Assembly (NCBI GenBank): GCA_031278075.1
Contig: JAITLE010000092.1
Location: 1-14,556 of the forward strand
Length of the DNA: 14,556 nt
DNA from: Bifidobacteriaceae bacterium
GTDB taxonomy: Bacteria; Actinomycetota; Actinomycetes; Actinomycetales; WQXJ01
Reading direction: 5' to 3'
Shown here: positions 1-6,042 of the stretch, piece by piece
How positions within the stretch are numbered: position 1 is the stretch's first letter
Layout of the letters: each line of letters starts with the position of its first letter
Notes under the pieces: generated by a model
Database searches by the model: none
What the model saw: only the letters and a program-made list of their open reading frames with translations
What the model was told of the DNA's origin: nothing
Translations under genes and position numbers: made by a program

Positions 1-22
1 GACGCTATTGCCGCAAACGGGT

Positions 23-191
23 GCTAAGCCTTGATCCACCGATGATCGCCGCAGGGAAGCACTAGACGGGTGCGATGGGCGTTCCTGGCCGGCGATGGCT
101 ACCCGGTGGCCTGCCCGGCTGGTCAGGGGCGTCCAGCGTGCCTAGCTGGCGAGCGGCGCAGTAGGCGAGGATCGGTGGATCCAGGCTTAGC
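23..191 (+). other. Long nested inverted-repeat element; candidate structured RNA or MITE-like palindrome
   Basis: Bases 23-50 and 164-191 are reverse complements at 25 of 28 positions (mismatches at 32/182, 44/170 and 45/169). Inside lie nested shorter stems: 59-62 with 138-141, 79-90 with 121-132 (12 bp including four G-U wobbles), and 97-101 with 107-111 around a five-base loop. Together they would fold into one long rod. The wobbles (82/129, 83/128, 88/123, 100/108) are G-U only if the plus strand is transcribed; on the minus strand they become A-C mismatches. That favours a plus-strand RNA, although the only adjacent gene, ktrA, is on the minus strand. No target-site duplication is seen at the ends, no transposase is nearby, and no U-tract follows on either strand. 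A long 3' hairpin protecting the ktr transcript is another possibility. The inverted repeat is certain by inspection; its role is not known. Confidence 0.5.
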
Positions 192-207
192 GGGCCGTGG
201 CGGGCGG

Positions 208-227
208 GCCGCCTACGGGCGGGCGGC
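208..227 (-). terminator. GC hairpin over the ktrA stop codon
   Basis: GCCGCC (208-213) and GGCGGC (222-227) form a perfect 6-bp stem with an 8-nt loop, overlapping the TAG stop of ktrA at 213-215. It could pause or end minus-strand transcription, but no U-tract follows and such hairpins arise easily in GC-rich DNA, so the call is weak. Confidence 0.25.
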
Positions 228-905
228 GAAACGGTCCAGGAGTGTGGTGTTGCCCGAGACGATCAGCAGATCTTGGGGGGAGATCCGCGTCTCGTCAGTC
301 GCGTACTCGAACTCTTGGCCGGGAGACTTCACGCCGATCACCGTCACCCCGTACTTCTTGAGGATCTGCGATTGGGCCAGGGTGAAGCCGATGGTCTCCT
401 TCGGCGGGTGCATCTTGACGATGGTGAAGCCGTCCTCGAACTCGATGTAGTCGAGGAGGCGGCCGGAGACAAGGTGTGCGACGCGTTCGCCGGCGTCTGC
501 TTCCGGGAGGATCACTTGGCTCGCTCCGATGCGCCTGAGGATCCGGGCGTGCTCCGAGGACGTCGCTTTCGCCCACACTTGGTTCAGGCCCAGATCGACC
601 AGGTTCGATGTGATCAGCACCGAAGCCTCAAGGGCGGTGCCGACTCCGACCACAGCGATCGGGAAGTCGCGGGCGCCCAACTGCTCCAGGGCTTCCGGGT
701 CGGTGCAGTCGGCCTGGACCAAAGGGAGGCGTCCCGACCAGCGCCGGATCACTTCGGGGTCTTTTTCGACCGCGAGGACCTCGCGTCCCAGGCGGTCCAC
801 CGTCAAGGCGAGACGCGACCCGAAGCGGCCCATGCCGATGACCAGCACGGCGCCGTCCGTCGGGAGTGGTGTGTCCGGAGTGACCGAGCTGCGCTTGCGG
901 TCCAT
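213..905 (-). CDS. ktrA: TrkA/KtrA-family potassium uptake regulatory subunit (RCK protein)
   Basis: Cytoplasmic gating subunit of a Ktr/Trk potassium uptake system. It binds nucleotide in its RCK_N Rossmann domain and opens or closes the membrane subunit. The 230-residue protein has the usual length for a single-RCK KtrA, against about 450 for the duplicated E. coli TrkA. After an 18-residue polar tail, RCK_N begins with a Rossmann strand and the glycine motif GMGRFG at residues 24-29; acidic E47, at the end of the second strand (VEKD), is placed to bind ribose. RCK_C spans about 145-228. The ATG at 905 is preceded by a clear AGGAGA ribosome binding site (911-916, 5-nt spacer). It follows the ktrB gene on the same strand after 78 bp, so they are probably cotranscribed. 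The spacer is a tandem repeat array (916-963). Confidence 0.95.
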   Translation of the reverse strand: MDRKRSSVTPDTPLPTDGAVLVIGMGRFGSRLALTVDRLGREVLAVEKDPEVIRRWSGRLPLVQADCTDPEALEQLGARDFPIAVVGVGTALEASVLITSNLVDLGLNQVWAKATSSEHARILRRIGASQVILPEADAGERVAHLVSGRLLDYIEFEDGFTIVKMHPPKETIGFTLAQSQILKKYGVTVIGVKSPGQEFEYATDETRISPQDLLIVSGNTTLLDRFAARP

Positions 906-915
906 TCTTTTCTCC

Positions 916-963
916 TGTTCGGATGTTCCAATGTTCGTGTGTTCAGCTGGTTGGCTGGTTGGT
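916..963. repeat. Six 8-bp imperfect tandem repeats between ktrB and ktrA
   Basis: On the plus strand 916-963 reads as six consecutive 8-mers: TGTTCGGA, TGTTCCAA, TGTTCGTG, TGTTCAGC, TGGTTGGC and TGGTTGGT. In the coding direction the four copies nearest the gene share GAACA, and the last runs straight into the AGGAGA ribosome binding site of ktrA. The array takes up most of the 78-bp spacer. It could vary in copy number by slippage, bind a protein, or simply keep the leader unstructured; the sequence does not decide. Confidence 0.75.
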
Positions 964-983
964 CGCCCAGGCCGGCGCGGCGG

Positions 984-2357
984 TCACCCCACGGTGGGGC
1001 GCTCCTCCGGCAATCGGATCACCCGGCGCCGGTGTGTCAGCGCGACTGACGTGGCGATGGTCATTGTGCCGAGCCGGCCCGCCAGCATCAAGGCGGCCAG
1101 GGTCAGCTTCGCGACTGCGGGCAGGGTCGGGACAATCCCGGAGCTCAGCCCGCAAGTCGCGAACGCGGAAATGCAGTCGAACAGGATGTGGCTTATCGGC
1201 GCGGCGCTGACCAGGCTCAATATCAGCGCGCCGGTGAACACGATCATGACCGACGCCACCGCCACGGTGACAGCGACGCGCAGCACTGACGGCTCGAGGC
1301 GACGCCCGAACGCCTCCATGTCCCTGTCGCCGCGGGCTTCGGCGCGGATCGCGAGCAGCATGACGGCAAGTGTCGTCACCTTGATCCCGCCCGCGGTCGA
1401 GGCGGAGCCGCCGCCCACGAACATCAGGGCGTCCTGCAACAAGATGGTGGCCGGCCGTTCGTCCGCGATCGAGAACGTCGCGAACCCCCCAGATCGGGTG
1501 TTCGCCGAGGCGAACAGGGTCCCGAGCAGGGTGGTGGTGGTCGCCGAACCGCCCAGGGTGGCGGGATTGTTCCACTCCGTGGCGAGGAAGATCAGCCAGG
1601 CGATCCCCAATAATCCGAGGCAGAACGTCACGGTGAGCTTCGAGTGCAGGCTGAGGCGCGATGGGTGGCGCCAGTGCCGCTTCAGGTCCAGGATCACGGG
1701 GAAGCCCAGCGATCCCGCGAACACGCCGGTCATGATGGGCGCGAGCACCCACCAATCGGAGGCGAACGGTTCCAGCCCGTCCGCGGTGGGGACGAAGCCG
1801 GCGTTGTTGAACGCTGAGACGCTGTAGAACACGCCGTGCCAGATCGCCTGCCCGGTCGGCTCGCCCGCCATCACGAAGCGGGGCGTCAGGATGGCGGCGA
1901 GGGTCAGCTCGGCGACGATCGAGATCACGGCGACGGCTCGCACCAGCAACCCGACCTCTCCCAGGCGGGATGTGCCCGTCTCGGACGCGGCGAGGATCTT
2001 GGAACGCACACCGAGGCGCCGTGATGTCGCCAGCGACAACATGGAGCCGAGCGTCATGACGCCGAGACCGCCCACCTGGATGCCCACGAGGATCGCCACC
2101 TGCCCGAACGGCGACCAGTATTCGGCGGTCGGCACGCTGGTCAGACCGGTCACGCAGACCGCGGAAGTCGCGGTGAACAGCGCGTCGACTATCCCCGGCG
2201 AATTCGGCCCCGCGCGGGCCACAGGCAGGCAGAGGACTGCCGCGACCAGCGCCACCACCCCTGTGAACGCCGTCACCGCGAACCGCGCCGGGGACATGCG
2301 CGCCATGCGGCCGCCCAGCGAGCCCGCGGTGATGGACCCGGGAGATTCTTGCCGCAT
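984..2357 (-). CDS. ktrB: TrkH/KtrB-family potassium transporter membrane subunit
   Basis: Ion-conducting integral membrane subunit of the Ktr/Trk K+ uptake system, partner of the RCK protein downstream. From the ATG at 2357 it has 457 residues, the KtrB size. Four pore-loop repeats are visible, each with its filter glycine: G71 (TSAVCVTG), G187 (SAFNNAG), G290 (ANTRSG) and G403 (SAFATCG). The gly/ser-rich loop GGGSASTAGGIK (315-326) in the third repeat is the KtrB intramembrane gate, and R428 in AGRLG is the conserved pore arginine of the fourth repeat. The frame stays open upstream to a TTG at 2420, but the ATG at 2357 is preferred because TAGTGT (2365-2370) lies 7 nt before it, the spacing of a leaderless actinobacterial promoter, and because the longer start would cover the divergent promoter of the HTH gene. 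Confidence 0.95.
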   Translation of the reverse strand: MRQESPGSITAGSLGGRMARMSPARFAVTAFTGVVALVAAVLCLPVARAGPNSPGIVDALFTATSAVCVTGLTSVPTAEYWSPFGQVAILVGIQVGGLGVMTLGSMLSLATSRRLGVRSKILAASETGTSRLGEVGLLVRAVAVISIVAELTLAAILTPRFVMAGEPTGQAIWHGVFYSVSAFNNAGFVPTADGLEPFASDWWVLAPIMTGVFAGSLGFPVILDLKRHWRHPSRLSLHSKLTVTFCLGLLGIAWLIFLATEWNNPATLGGSATTTTLLGTLFASANTRSGGFATFSIADERPATILLQDALMFVGGGSASTAGGIKVTTLAVMLLAIRAEARGDRDMEAFGRRLEPSVLRVAVTVAVASVMIVFTGALILSLVSAAPISHILFDCISAFATCGLSSGIVPTLPAVAKLTLAALMLAGRLGTMTIATSVALTHRRRVIRLPEERPTVG

Positions 2358-2361
2358 GGGT

Positions 2362-2390
2362 TTCACACTACTAACAATGCTCACTACAGT
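2362..2390 (+). promoter_or_regulatory. Putative promoter of the HTH gene
   Basis: TTCACA (2362-2367), a 17-bp spacer and TACAGT (2385-2390) form a good sigma-70-type promoter, predicting transcription from about 2397 and a leader of about 32 nt. The -10 box sits in a small palindrome, CACT-AC-AGTG (2382-2391), which could be an operator. The site overlaps the opposing ktrB promoter. Confidence 0.5.
2365..2370 (-). promoter_or_regulatory. Putative -10 element of leaderless ktrB
   Basis: On the minus strand TAGTGT is separated by 7 nt (2358-2364) from the ATG at 2357. This matches the TANNNT hexamer and spacing of leaderless actinobacterial mRNAs. It lies within the divergent promoter proposed for the HTH gene, so polymerase could occupy only one at a time. 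Confidence 0.5.
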
Positions 2391-2428
2391 GGACTCGAAC
2401 AACACCACCCACTCAGGCAAAGGGTCAC

Positions 2429-2632
2429 ATGGAAGAGAAGAAGGCGTTCTTGACGGTCTCTGAGGTCGCCCAGACCCTCAGGGTCTCCGACATGACGATT
2501 TACCGTCTGGTCGCCAGCGGCGAGATCAGGGCCCTCAAGGTGGGGCGCTCGTACCGGATCCCCGCGGACGCCCTTGAGGAGTGGTTGGAGGACGGACGCA
2601 ACTGGGAGAGCGGCGCGGCCGTTCGCGCCTGA
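2429..2632 (+). CDS. Excisionase-type helix-turn-helix DNA-binding protein
   Basis: A 67-residue DNA-binding protein of the MerR-like/excisionase HTH family. Residues 7-54 form the whole domain: the first helices (LTVSEVAQTLRVSDMTIYRLV) include the recognition helix, the wing carries KVGRSYRIP, and a last helix (ADALEEWLEDG) follows. The ATG at 2429 has an AAAGGG ribosome binding site a few bases upstream. Despite the family name this is not a prophage gene: no integrase or att site is near, and a chromosomal homologue (Rv0500A in M. tuberculosis) also stands immediately before a bS22 gene, as here. It is probably a small transcription regulator. Its target is unknown; the palindrome in its own promoter is a candidate for autoregulation. 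Confidence 0.9.
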   Translation: MEEKKAFLTVSEVAQTLRVSDMTIYRLVASGEIRALKVGRSYRIPADALEEWLEDGRNWESGAAVRA

Positions 2633-2644
2633 CCGCTATCCGCC

Positions 2645-2658
2645 GCCCGGCGCCGGGC
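2645..2658. repeat. 14-bp perfect GC palindrome downstream of the HTH gene
   Basis: GCCCGGCGCCGGGC is its own reverse complement and lies 12 bp after the HTH stop codon. It could be a weak transcription pause or a protein site; no U-tract follows. Short GC palindromes are frequent in such genomes. Confidence 0.3.
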
Positions 2659-2679
2659 TGGCCGGTGAACGGACTGAGG

Positions 2680-2685
2680 TAGGAT
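2680..2685 (+). promoter_or_regulatory. Possible -10 element of the bS22 gene
   Basis: TAGGAT at 2680-2685 fits the actinobacterial TANNNT -10 pattern and would give a leader of about 64 nt before the bS22 start. No convincing -35 lies at the right distance. It would allow the ribosomal protein to be expressed separately from the HTH gene. Confidence 0.35.
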
Positions 2686-2755
2686 GCCTTGCCAGCGCAT
2701 GCGCCAGGCGAGGCGTGCGGGCAGCCCAACTAGCGAGTAGAAGTGTGAGGACCGT

Positions 2756-2854
2756 ATGGGGTCGGTAATCAAGAAGCGCCGCAAGCGGATGGCGAAGAAG
2801 AAGCACCGCAAGTTGCTGCGCAAAACCCGGCATCAACGGCGCAACAAGAAGTAG
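2756..2854 (+). CDS. Small ribosomal subunit protein bS22 (AURKAIP1/COX24 domain)
   Basis: A 32-residue, extremely basic protein that is nearly all Lys and Arg after its first residues: it starts MGSVIKKRRKRMAKKKHRK and ends RRNKK. This matches the actinobacterial bS22 family (AURKAIP1/COX24 domain, Rv0500B in M. tuberculosis), a small protein found in mycobacterial ribosome structures on the small subunit. The start is fixed by a GAGG ribosome binding site (2747-2750) 5 nt upstream of ATG and by the family's conserved first residues. It follows the HTH gene after 123 bp, the known gene order, and is followed by a strong hairpin. It is easy to miss because of its size. Confidence 0.93.
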   Translation: MGSVIKKRRKRMAKKKHRKLLRKTRHQRRNKK

Positions 2855-2870
2855 CCGGCCGGCAAGACGT

Positions 2871-2916
2871 GCCCGGTGGTCGGTGAGCGGATCAGTCGAA
2901 GCTCACGCCACCGGGC
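2871..2916. terminator. Bidirectional terminator between convergent bS22 and SH3-like genes
   Basis: GCCCGGTGG (2871-2879) pairs with CCACCGGGC (2908-2916), and inside it GTGAGC (2883-2888) pairs with GCTCAC (2901-2906) around a 12-nt loop: 15 bp of stem with only small internal loops. It begins 16 bp after the bS22 stop and includes the stop codon (2903-2905) of the opposing gene. There is no real U-tract on either side, as is usual in actinobacteria. Confidence 0.75.
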
Positions 2917-3145
2917 GTTCTGCTGTCCTGAACGCTCCGACATCCGGGACGCGGTGCGCTATCGCGATCTCGGGGGCGGTGAAATAGCGCGATTCTCCGG
3001 TGCGGCGCCGCACCTGGACCCCATGCTCGTCGGCCTCTTCGAGGGTTCCCACCCAGTCGGCGTAGCCACCCTCCGGCAACCGCCGCCGGATCGTCACCCG
3101 GATCCCCAACGGCCAATCCAGCCACGGCGGTTCGCTCGCCACCAC
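2903..3145 (-). CDS. Small SH3-like domain protein related to the N-terminal domain of Rv0428c-type acetyltransferases
   Basis: A protein of about 80 residues. Its core (LGIRVTIRRRLPEGGYADWVGTLE..., then VQVRRRTGESRYFTAPEIAIAHRVPD) has the beta-strand pattern of the small barrel found at the N-terminus of some actinobacterial GNAT proteins (Rv0428c type), here without a catalytic domain. No catalytic residues or membrane segments are seen, and its function is unknown. It follows the HAD phosphatase gene directly. Start choices are a TTG at 3160 that overlaps the HAD stop, or GTG at 3145 or 3142; GTG 3145 is listed because a GAGGGG stretch lies just upstream, though closer to it than ideal. 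The frame is open upstream to 3307, but that part lies inside the HAD gene and looks unrelated. The family call rests on recognised pattern only. Confidence 0.6.
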   Translation of the reverse strand: MVASEPPWLDWPLGIRVTIRRRLPEGGYADWVGTLEEADEHGVQVRRRTGESRYFTAPEIAIAHRVPDVGAFRTAERPVA

Positions 3146-3156
3146 ACCCCTCGGCG

Positions 3157-4002
3157 TCAACGCCGGCGCCTCACCGCGCGGGTGATGTGCTGCGCCACCG
3201 ACCACGCCGCCCACACGGCGCCAAGACGGTACGCGGCGCGGATCGAGCGCCGCACAGCGCGCCGCTTGTCCCGGAACTCGCGGATCGGCCAACGGTTCTC
3301 GCGGCAATAGCGGCGTAGCCGCCTATCCGGGTTGATGCCCGTCGGGTGTCCCACCGACGAGAGGATCGGGATGTCGTTCGCTGAATCGCCATATGCGTAA
3401 GACGCCGCGAGCGCGATTCCGCGCCGTTCCGCCAGCCTGAGCGCCGCGTCGGCCTTGGCCGGGCCGTGCAGCAGGCCGCCCTTGAGGCGGCCGGTGAAAT
3501 AGCCGTTCTCGCTCTCGGCGACTGTGCCAAGGGCGCCGGTGGCGCCCACCCGCTGCGCCACCAGATCCACCACCACCGTGGGCGAGGCCGAGATCAACCA
3601 GACCTCATGCCCCTGAGCCAAGTGCCCATCCAGCAACTCCTTCGCGCCCGGGTAAACCCGGCCCGCCAACACCTCGTCCCAAACCTGCTCCGCCACAGCC
3701 GTCATTTGAGCCACCGGCCGGCCCCGGATCGCTTCCAAAGAACGTGTCCGGGCCGCCTCGACCCCGGCAGTCGACTCCCCGAAGAACAAGTACCGCAGGT
3801 TCAAGCGCACCACTCGCAGGACGTCGCGGGCTGACAAGAATCCCCAACGGTAAAGCCCGACACCGAGGTAGAACAGGCTCGTGCCACGCAGAATCGTGTT
3901 GTCGACGTCGAAGAACGCCGCCACCAAGTTGGGCGGGCCACCGGCCGAGACCTGGGCGCCGGGGCTGGGCGGCGGGTCTGGCGCGGGCGTTGCTGTGGTC
4001 AC
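3157..4002 (-). CDS. HAD-IB family hydrolase (SerB-like phosphatase)
   Basis: A haloacid-dehalogenase phosphatase of subfamily IB, the group of phosphoserine phosphatase SerB. All four HAD motifs are present in the 281-residue form: I, FFDVDNT with nucleophile D32 and acid D34; II, S138 in LISAS; III, K183 in GPAKAD; IV, YGDSANDIPIL with D206 and D210. The cap lies between motifs I and II. The C-terminus after about 245 is very basic and ends in a hydrophobic helix and an RRRR tail, suggesting loose membrane contact. GTG at 4002 is chosen because GATACT (4010-4015) lies 7 nt upstream; the frame is open to 4116 but there overlaps the divergent gene. A related phosphatase, SerB1 (Rv0505c), lies near the bS22 gene in mycobacteria. 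The substrate cannot be told from sequence; phosphoserine or a lipid phosphate are both possible. Confidence 0.9.
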   Translation of the reverse strand: MTTATPAPDPPPSPGAQVSAGGPPNLVAAFFDVDNTILRGTSLFYLGVGLYRWGFLSARDVLRVVRLNLRYLFFGESTAGVEAARTRSLEAIRGRPVAQMTAVAEQVWDEVLAGRVYPGAKELLDGHLAQGHEVWLISASPTVVVDLVAQRVGATGALGTVAESENGYFTGRLKGGLLHGPAKADAALRLAERRGIALAASYAYGDSANDIPILSSVGHPTGINPDRRLRRYCRENRWPIREFRDKRRAVRRSIRAAYRLGAVWAAWSVAQHITRAVRRRR

Positions 4003-4009
4003 CCGACCC

Positions 4010-4015
4010 AGTATC
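4010..4015 (-). promoter_or_regulatory. Putative -10 element of the leaderless HAD gene
   Basis: GATACT on the minus strand ends 7 nt before the GTG at 4002. A TTGGCG-like -35 lies 18 bp further upstream (4034-4039). No ribosome binding site is visible, so transcription probably starts at the start codon. Confidence 0.5.
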
Positions 4016-4069
4016 GCGCCGCGTGCCGCCAGCCGCCAATCCGGCCCGCGGCGCTCCCACGCCCCAGGA

Positions 4070-4099
4070 TTGGACCTGGCCCGCCGCGCCAAGCAAACT
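4070..4099 (+). promoter_or_regulatory. Putative promoter of the histidine phosphatase gene
   Basis: TTGGAC (4070-4075), an 18-bp spacer and CAAACT (4094-4099) precede the ATG at 4107 by 7 nt. AAAGGG just before the ATG is too close (1 nt) to work as a normal ribosome binding site, so a leaderless mRNA is likely. The promoter is back to back with that of the HAD gene. Confidence 0.45.
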
Positions 4100-4106
4100 A
4101 AAGGGC

Positions 4107-4742
4107 ATGGCCGCACCTCGCACCACCATCCATCTTGTCCGCCACGGCGAGGTCGAAAACCCCGACGACGTCCTATATGAGCGTCTCGACGGCTTCCACC
4201 TCTCCGCAGTCGGCCAAGCCATGGCGCGCCGCCTGGCCGACCATTTCGCCCGGCGCGCGCGCGGAGACGTGGACCTCTTGTTGGCTAGCCCGTTGGAGCG
4301 CGCCCAAGAGACCGCGGCGCCCATCGCCGAGGCCCTTGGCCTGGCGATCCGCACCGAGCCGCGCGTCATCGAAGCCCGGAGCGACTTCGCCGGGCGCCGC
4401 ATCGACCTGCCGAACCTCGCCAAACCATCAGCGGCGCGGCGGCTCTACAACCCGCTGCGCCCCTCCTGGGGTGAGCCGTTCACGGAGATCGCGGCCCGCA
4501 TGCACGCCGTGATAGCGGAGCTGCGCGACGAGATCCCCGGCGGCCAAGCCATCGTCGTGACCCACCAATCACCCGCGTGGCGCGCCCGCTTGAAGGCCGA
4601 GGGCCGTCCCCTATGGACGCTGCCGCGCGGTCGCGCCTGCTCGTTGGCCTCCGTCACGTCGTTGGTCTACGAGGGCGGTCAGCTAGGCGCGGTCGGCTAC
4701 TGCGAACCCGCCGCCGACCTGCTGCCGCAGCGCTTGCGCTAA
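4107..4742 (+). CDS. Histidine phosphatase family protein
   Basis: A 211-residue member of the histidine phosphatase (phosphoglycerate-mutase-like) superfamily. The catalytic RHG lies at residues 12-14, with H13 the nucleophile in IHLVRHGEVENP. R65 in LLLASPLERAQETA is the second phosphate-binding arginine, E89 is the likely acid, and H153 in VVTHQSP is the second catalytic histidine. The set is complete, so the enzyme should be active; the substrate is unknown. The ATG at 4107 is used because the longer open frame (to 3744) lies in the opposing HAD gene and gives unrelated sequence. In mycobacteria the corresponding gene (Rv0525) precedes the cytochrome c maturation genes (resA, ccdA, resB, ccsA) with menaquinone genes beyond; here the ccs genes are absent and menaquinone genes follow at once. 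Confidence 0.9.
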   Translation: MAAPRTTIHLVRHGEVENPDDVLYERLDGFHLSAVGQAMARRLADHFARRARGDVDLLLASPLERAQETAAPIAEALGLAIRTEPRVIEARSDFAGRRIDLPNLAKPSAARRLYNPLRPSWGEPFTEIAARMHAVIAELRDEIPGGQAIVVTHQSPAWRARLKAEGRPLWTLPRGRACSLASVTSLVYEGGQLGAVGYCEPAADLLPQRLR

Positions 4743-4769
4743 GCCGCGCGGACGGCATCGGCCACTGGG

Positions 4770-5123
4770 CTAGCTGTCTGACGTGGACGGCTTCGGGCCG
4801 TCGCCGCCCTGATCGCGTTCTCGGCGGCGGCGCTCGCGTTCCCGGCGGGCCTGTTCCTCGGCCAACTGGCGGAGGAAAGCGGGGTTGTCGTCGGGCGCGA
4901 GCGGTCCGCGGCGGCGGGGCCCGGCGCGGCCGGGGTGGGGCCTCGCGATCTTCGACACGGCCAACCAGGCGAGCGGGCCGACGTACCCGAGGAGCAAGAT
5001 GACCAACACCCAGACGACCTTGGGGACGGATGTGCGCTCGACATCGTCGTCCGCGACGCAATCGATGAGCGCGTAGAGCGCCAACGCGATCGGCAGGACG
5101 TACAGCAGCAGGATTCTGAGCAT
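4770..5123 (-). CDS. PLDc_N-domain small membrane protein
   Basis: A 117-residue protein with two membrane helices, at about 2-20 (LRILLLYVLPIALALYALI) and 36-58 (VVWVLVILLLGYVGPLAWLAVSK), separated by an acidic loop (DCVADDDVERT), then a proline/arginine-rich cytoplasmic tail with a charged coiled-coil-like stretch (RQLAEEQARRERERRRRERDQ). This is the PLDc_N layout, named after the N-terminus of cardiolipin synthases; here there is no HKD catalytic domain, so it is not a phospholipase. Its function is unknown. The ATG at 5123 is preferred over a TTG two codons upstream because TAGGCT (5131-5136) lies 7 nt before it. It follows menA on the same strand, with its promoter in the 24-bp gap between them. 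Confidence 0.85.
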   Translation of the reverse strand: MLRILLLYVLPIALALYALIDCVADDDVERTSVPKVVWVLVILLLGYVGPLAWLAVSKIARPHPGRAGPRRRGPLAPDDNPAFLRQLAEEQARRERERRRRERDQGGDGPKPSTSDS

Positions 5124-5130
5124 CGCCAAC

Positions 5131-5136
5131 AGCCTA
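5131..5136 (-). promoter_or_regulatory. Putative -10 element of the leaderless PLDc_N gene
   Basis: TAGGCT on the minus strand ends 7 nt before the ATG at 5123, with TTCAAC (5154-5159) 17 bp upstream as a possible -35 inside the end of menA. The PLDc_N gene could therefore be transcribed apart from menA. Confidence 0.45.
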
Positions 5137-5147
5137 CTTGCGTCAGC

Positions 5148-6038
5148 TCAATCGTTGAACAAGCCCAAGTGGGCCAAAGACAGCGCGAGCAGGATCGAAT
5201 AACCTAGCTCGACTTGGCCGGTGCGGGTGAGGACTCGGACCAGTTCGGCCCCGCGCGCGCCGGCGCCCACAGCGCTGGTCAGGCGTGCGGCGGGCACGGC
5301 CATGAGCAGCACCACGAGGACACGGGGACGCCCGATGGCGCACACCGCGCCCGCGAGCAGCGCCAGCCACATCTCCCAGGAGTAGAGGGCGCGGGCCCTC
5401 GAGCCGCCGAGTTTGACCGCCAATGTCAGCTTGCCGGCGGCTTTGTCTGGAACGGCGTCCCGGAGGTTGTTGGCCATCAGGATGGCTGAGGCCAGCAACC
5501 CCACACCGACTGAACCGACCGCCGCCTGCCAGGTCACGGTCAAATGCTGGGTGTAGCAGGTCCCGAGCACAGGAACCGGCCCGAAGAAGATGAAGACGCC
5601 GACTTCGCCGAGGCCGCGGTAGCCGTAGGGCCGTGAGCCTCCGGTGTAGAACCACGCGGCCGCGATGGCGGCCGCGCCCACCACGATCAGCCACCACTGG
5701 CCGGTGGCCCAGACGAGCCCGAGCCCCGCCGCCGCGCCCGCGGCGAAACAGCTGAACGCCGCGGCCCTGACCGCGCCCGCCTTGGCGGCGCCGGAGCCGA
5801 CCAGCCGGGGAGGTCCGTCGCGGCGCTGGTCGGAGCCGCGCACACCGTCGGAGTAGTCGTTGGCGAGATTCGCCCCGATCTGGAGTGCGAGCGCCACCGC
5901 TAAACACAACGCCGCCCGGTTCCAGAGGGGCGGCGTCTCCGGCTGCCAGGACGCTCCGATCCCGACCAGCACCGGCGCGACCGCGGCCGGGAGCGTGCGC
6001 ACGCGCAGACCGCCCAGCCATTGAGAAAGACTCGCCAC
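5148..6038 (-). CDS. menA: 1,4-dihydroxy-2-naphthoate polyprenyltransferase
   Basis: Integral membrane UbiA-family prenyltransferase that joins DHNA to a polyprenyl diphosphate, giving demethylmenaquinone. The first metal/diphosphate motif is NLANDYSDGVRGSD (57-70), the MenA form of NxxxDxxxD; the second is NNLRDAVPDKAAGK (190-203). The N-terminal WLGGLRVRTLPAAVAPVLVG is also typical of MenA, and about eight hydrophobic helices are visible. GTG at 6038 gives 296 residues, the usual actinobacterial length. The frame stays open to 6170, but that extension lies in menE and looks unrelated. TACTCT (6045-6050), 6 nt upstream of the GTG, suggests a leaderless start. The menE stop is only 4 bp upstream, so menA may be both read through from menE and started from its own promoter. 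Confidence 0.95.
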   Translation of the reverse strand: MASLSQWLGGLRVRTLPAAVAPVLVGIGASWQPETPPLWNRAALCLAVALALQIGANLANDYSDGVRGSDQRRDGPPRLVGSGAAKAGAVRAAAFSCFAAGAAAGLGLVWATGQWWLIVVGAAAIAAAWFYTGGSRPYGYRGLGEVGVFIFFGPVPVLGTCYTQHLTVTWQAAVGSVGVGLLASAILMANNLRDAVPDKAAGKLTLAVKLGGSRARALYSWEMWLALLAGAVCAIGRPRVLVVLLMAVPAARLTSAVGAGARGAELVRVLTRTGQVELGYSILLALSLAHLGLFND

Positions 6039-6042
6039 CGTC

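Noticed and set aside
23..191. c-di-AMP (ydaO-type) riboswitch controlling the ktr genes
   Set aside because: It lies downstream of ktrA, not upstream of ktrB, and I could not find the conserved ydaO core; the ktrB leader has no room for one.
916..963. CRISPR array in the short tandem repeats (also 12678-12727)
   Set aside because: Units of 8-10 bp are directly adjacent with no spacers, and no cas genes are present.
529..1827. Long plus-strand open frame (432 codons) antisense to ktrB/ktrA
   Set aside because: It reads the antisense of two well-supported genes, is arginine/serine/proline-rich with no domain, and such long shadow frames are normal in GC-rich DNA.
2429..2632. Excisionase-like gene as a sign of a prophage or integrative element
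   Set aside because: No integrase, att repeats or phage genes are present, and the pairing with bS22 is a conserved chromosomal arrangement.
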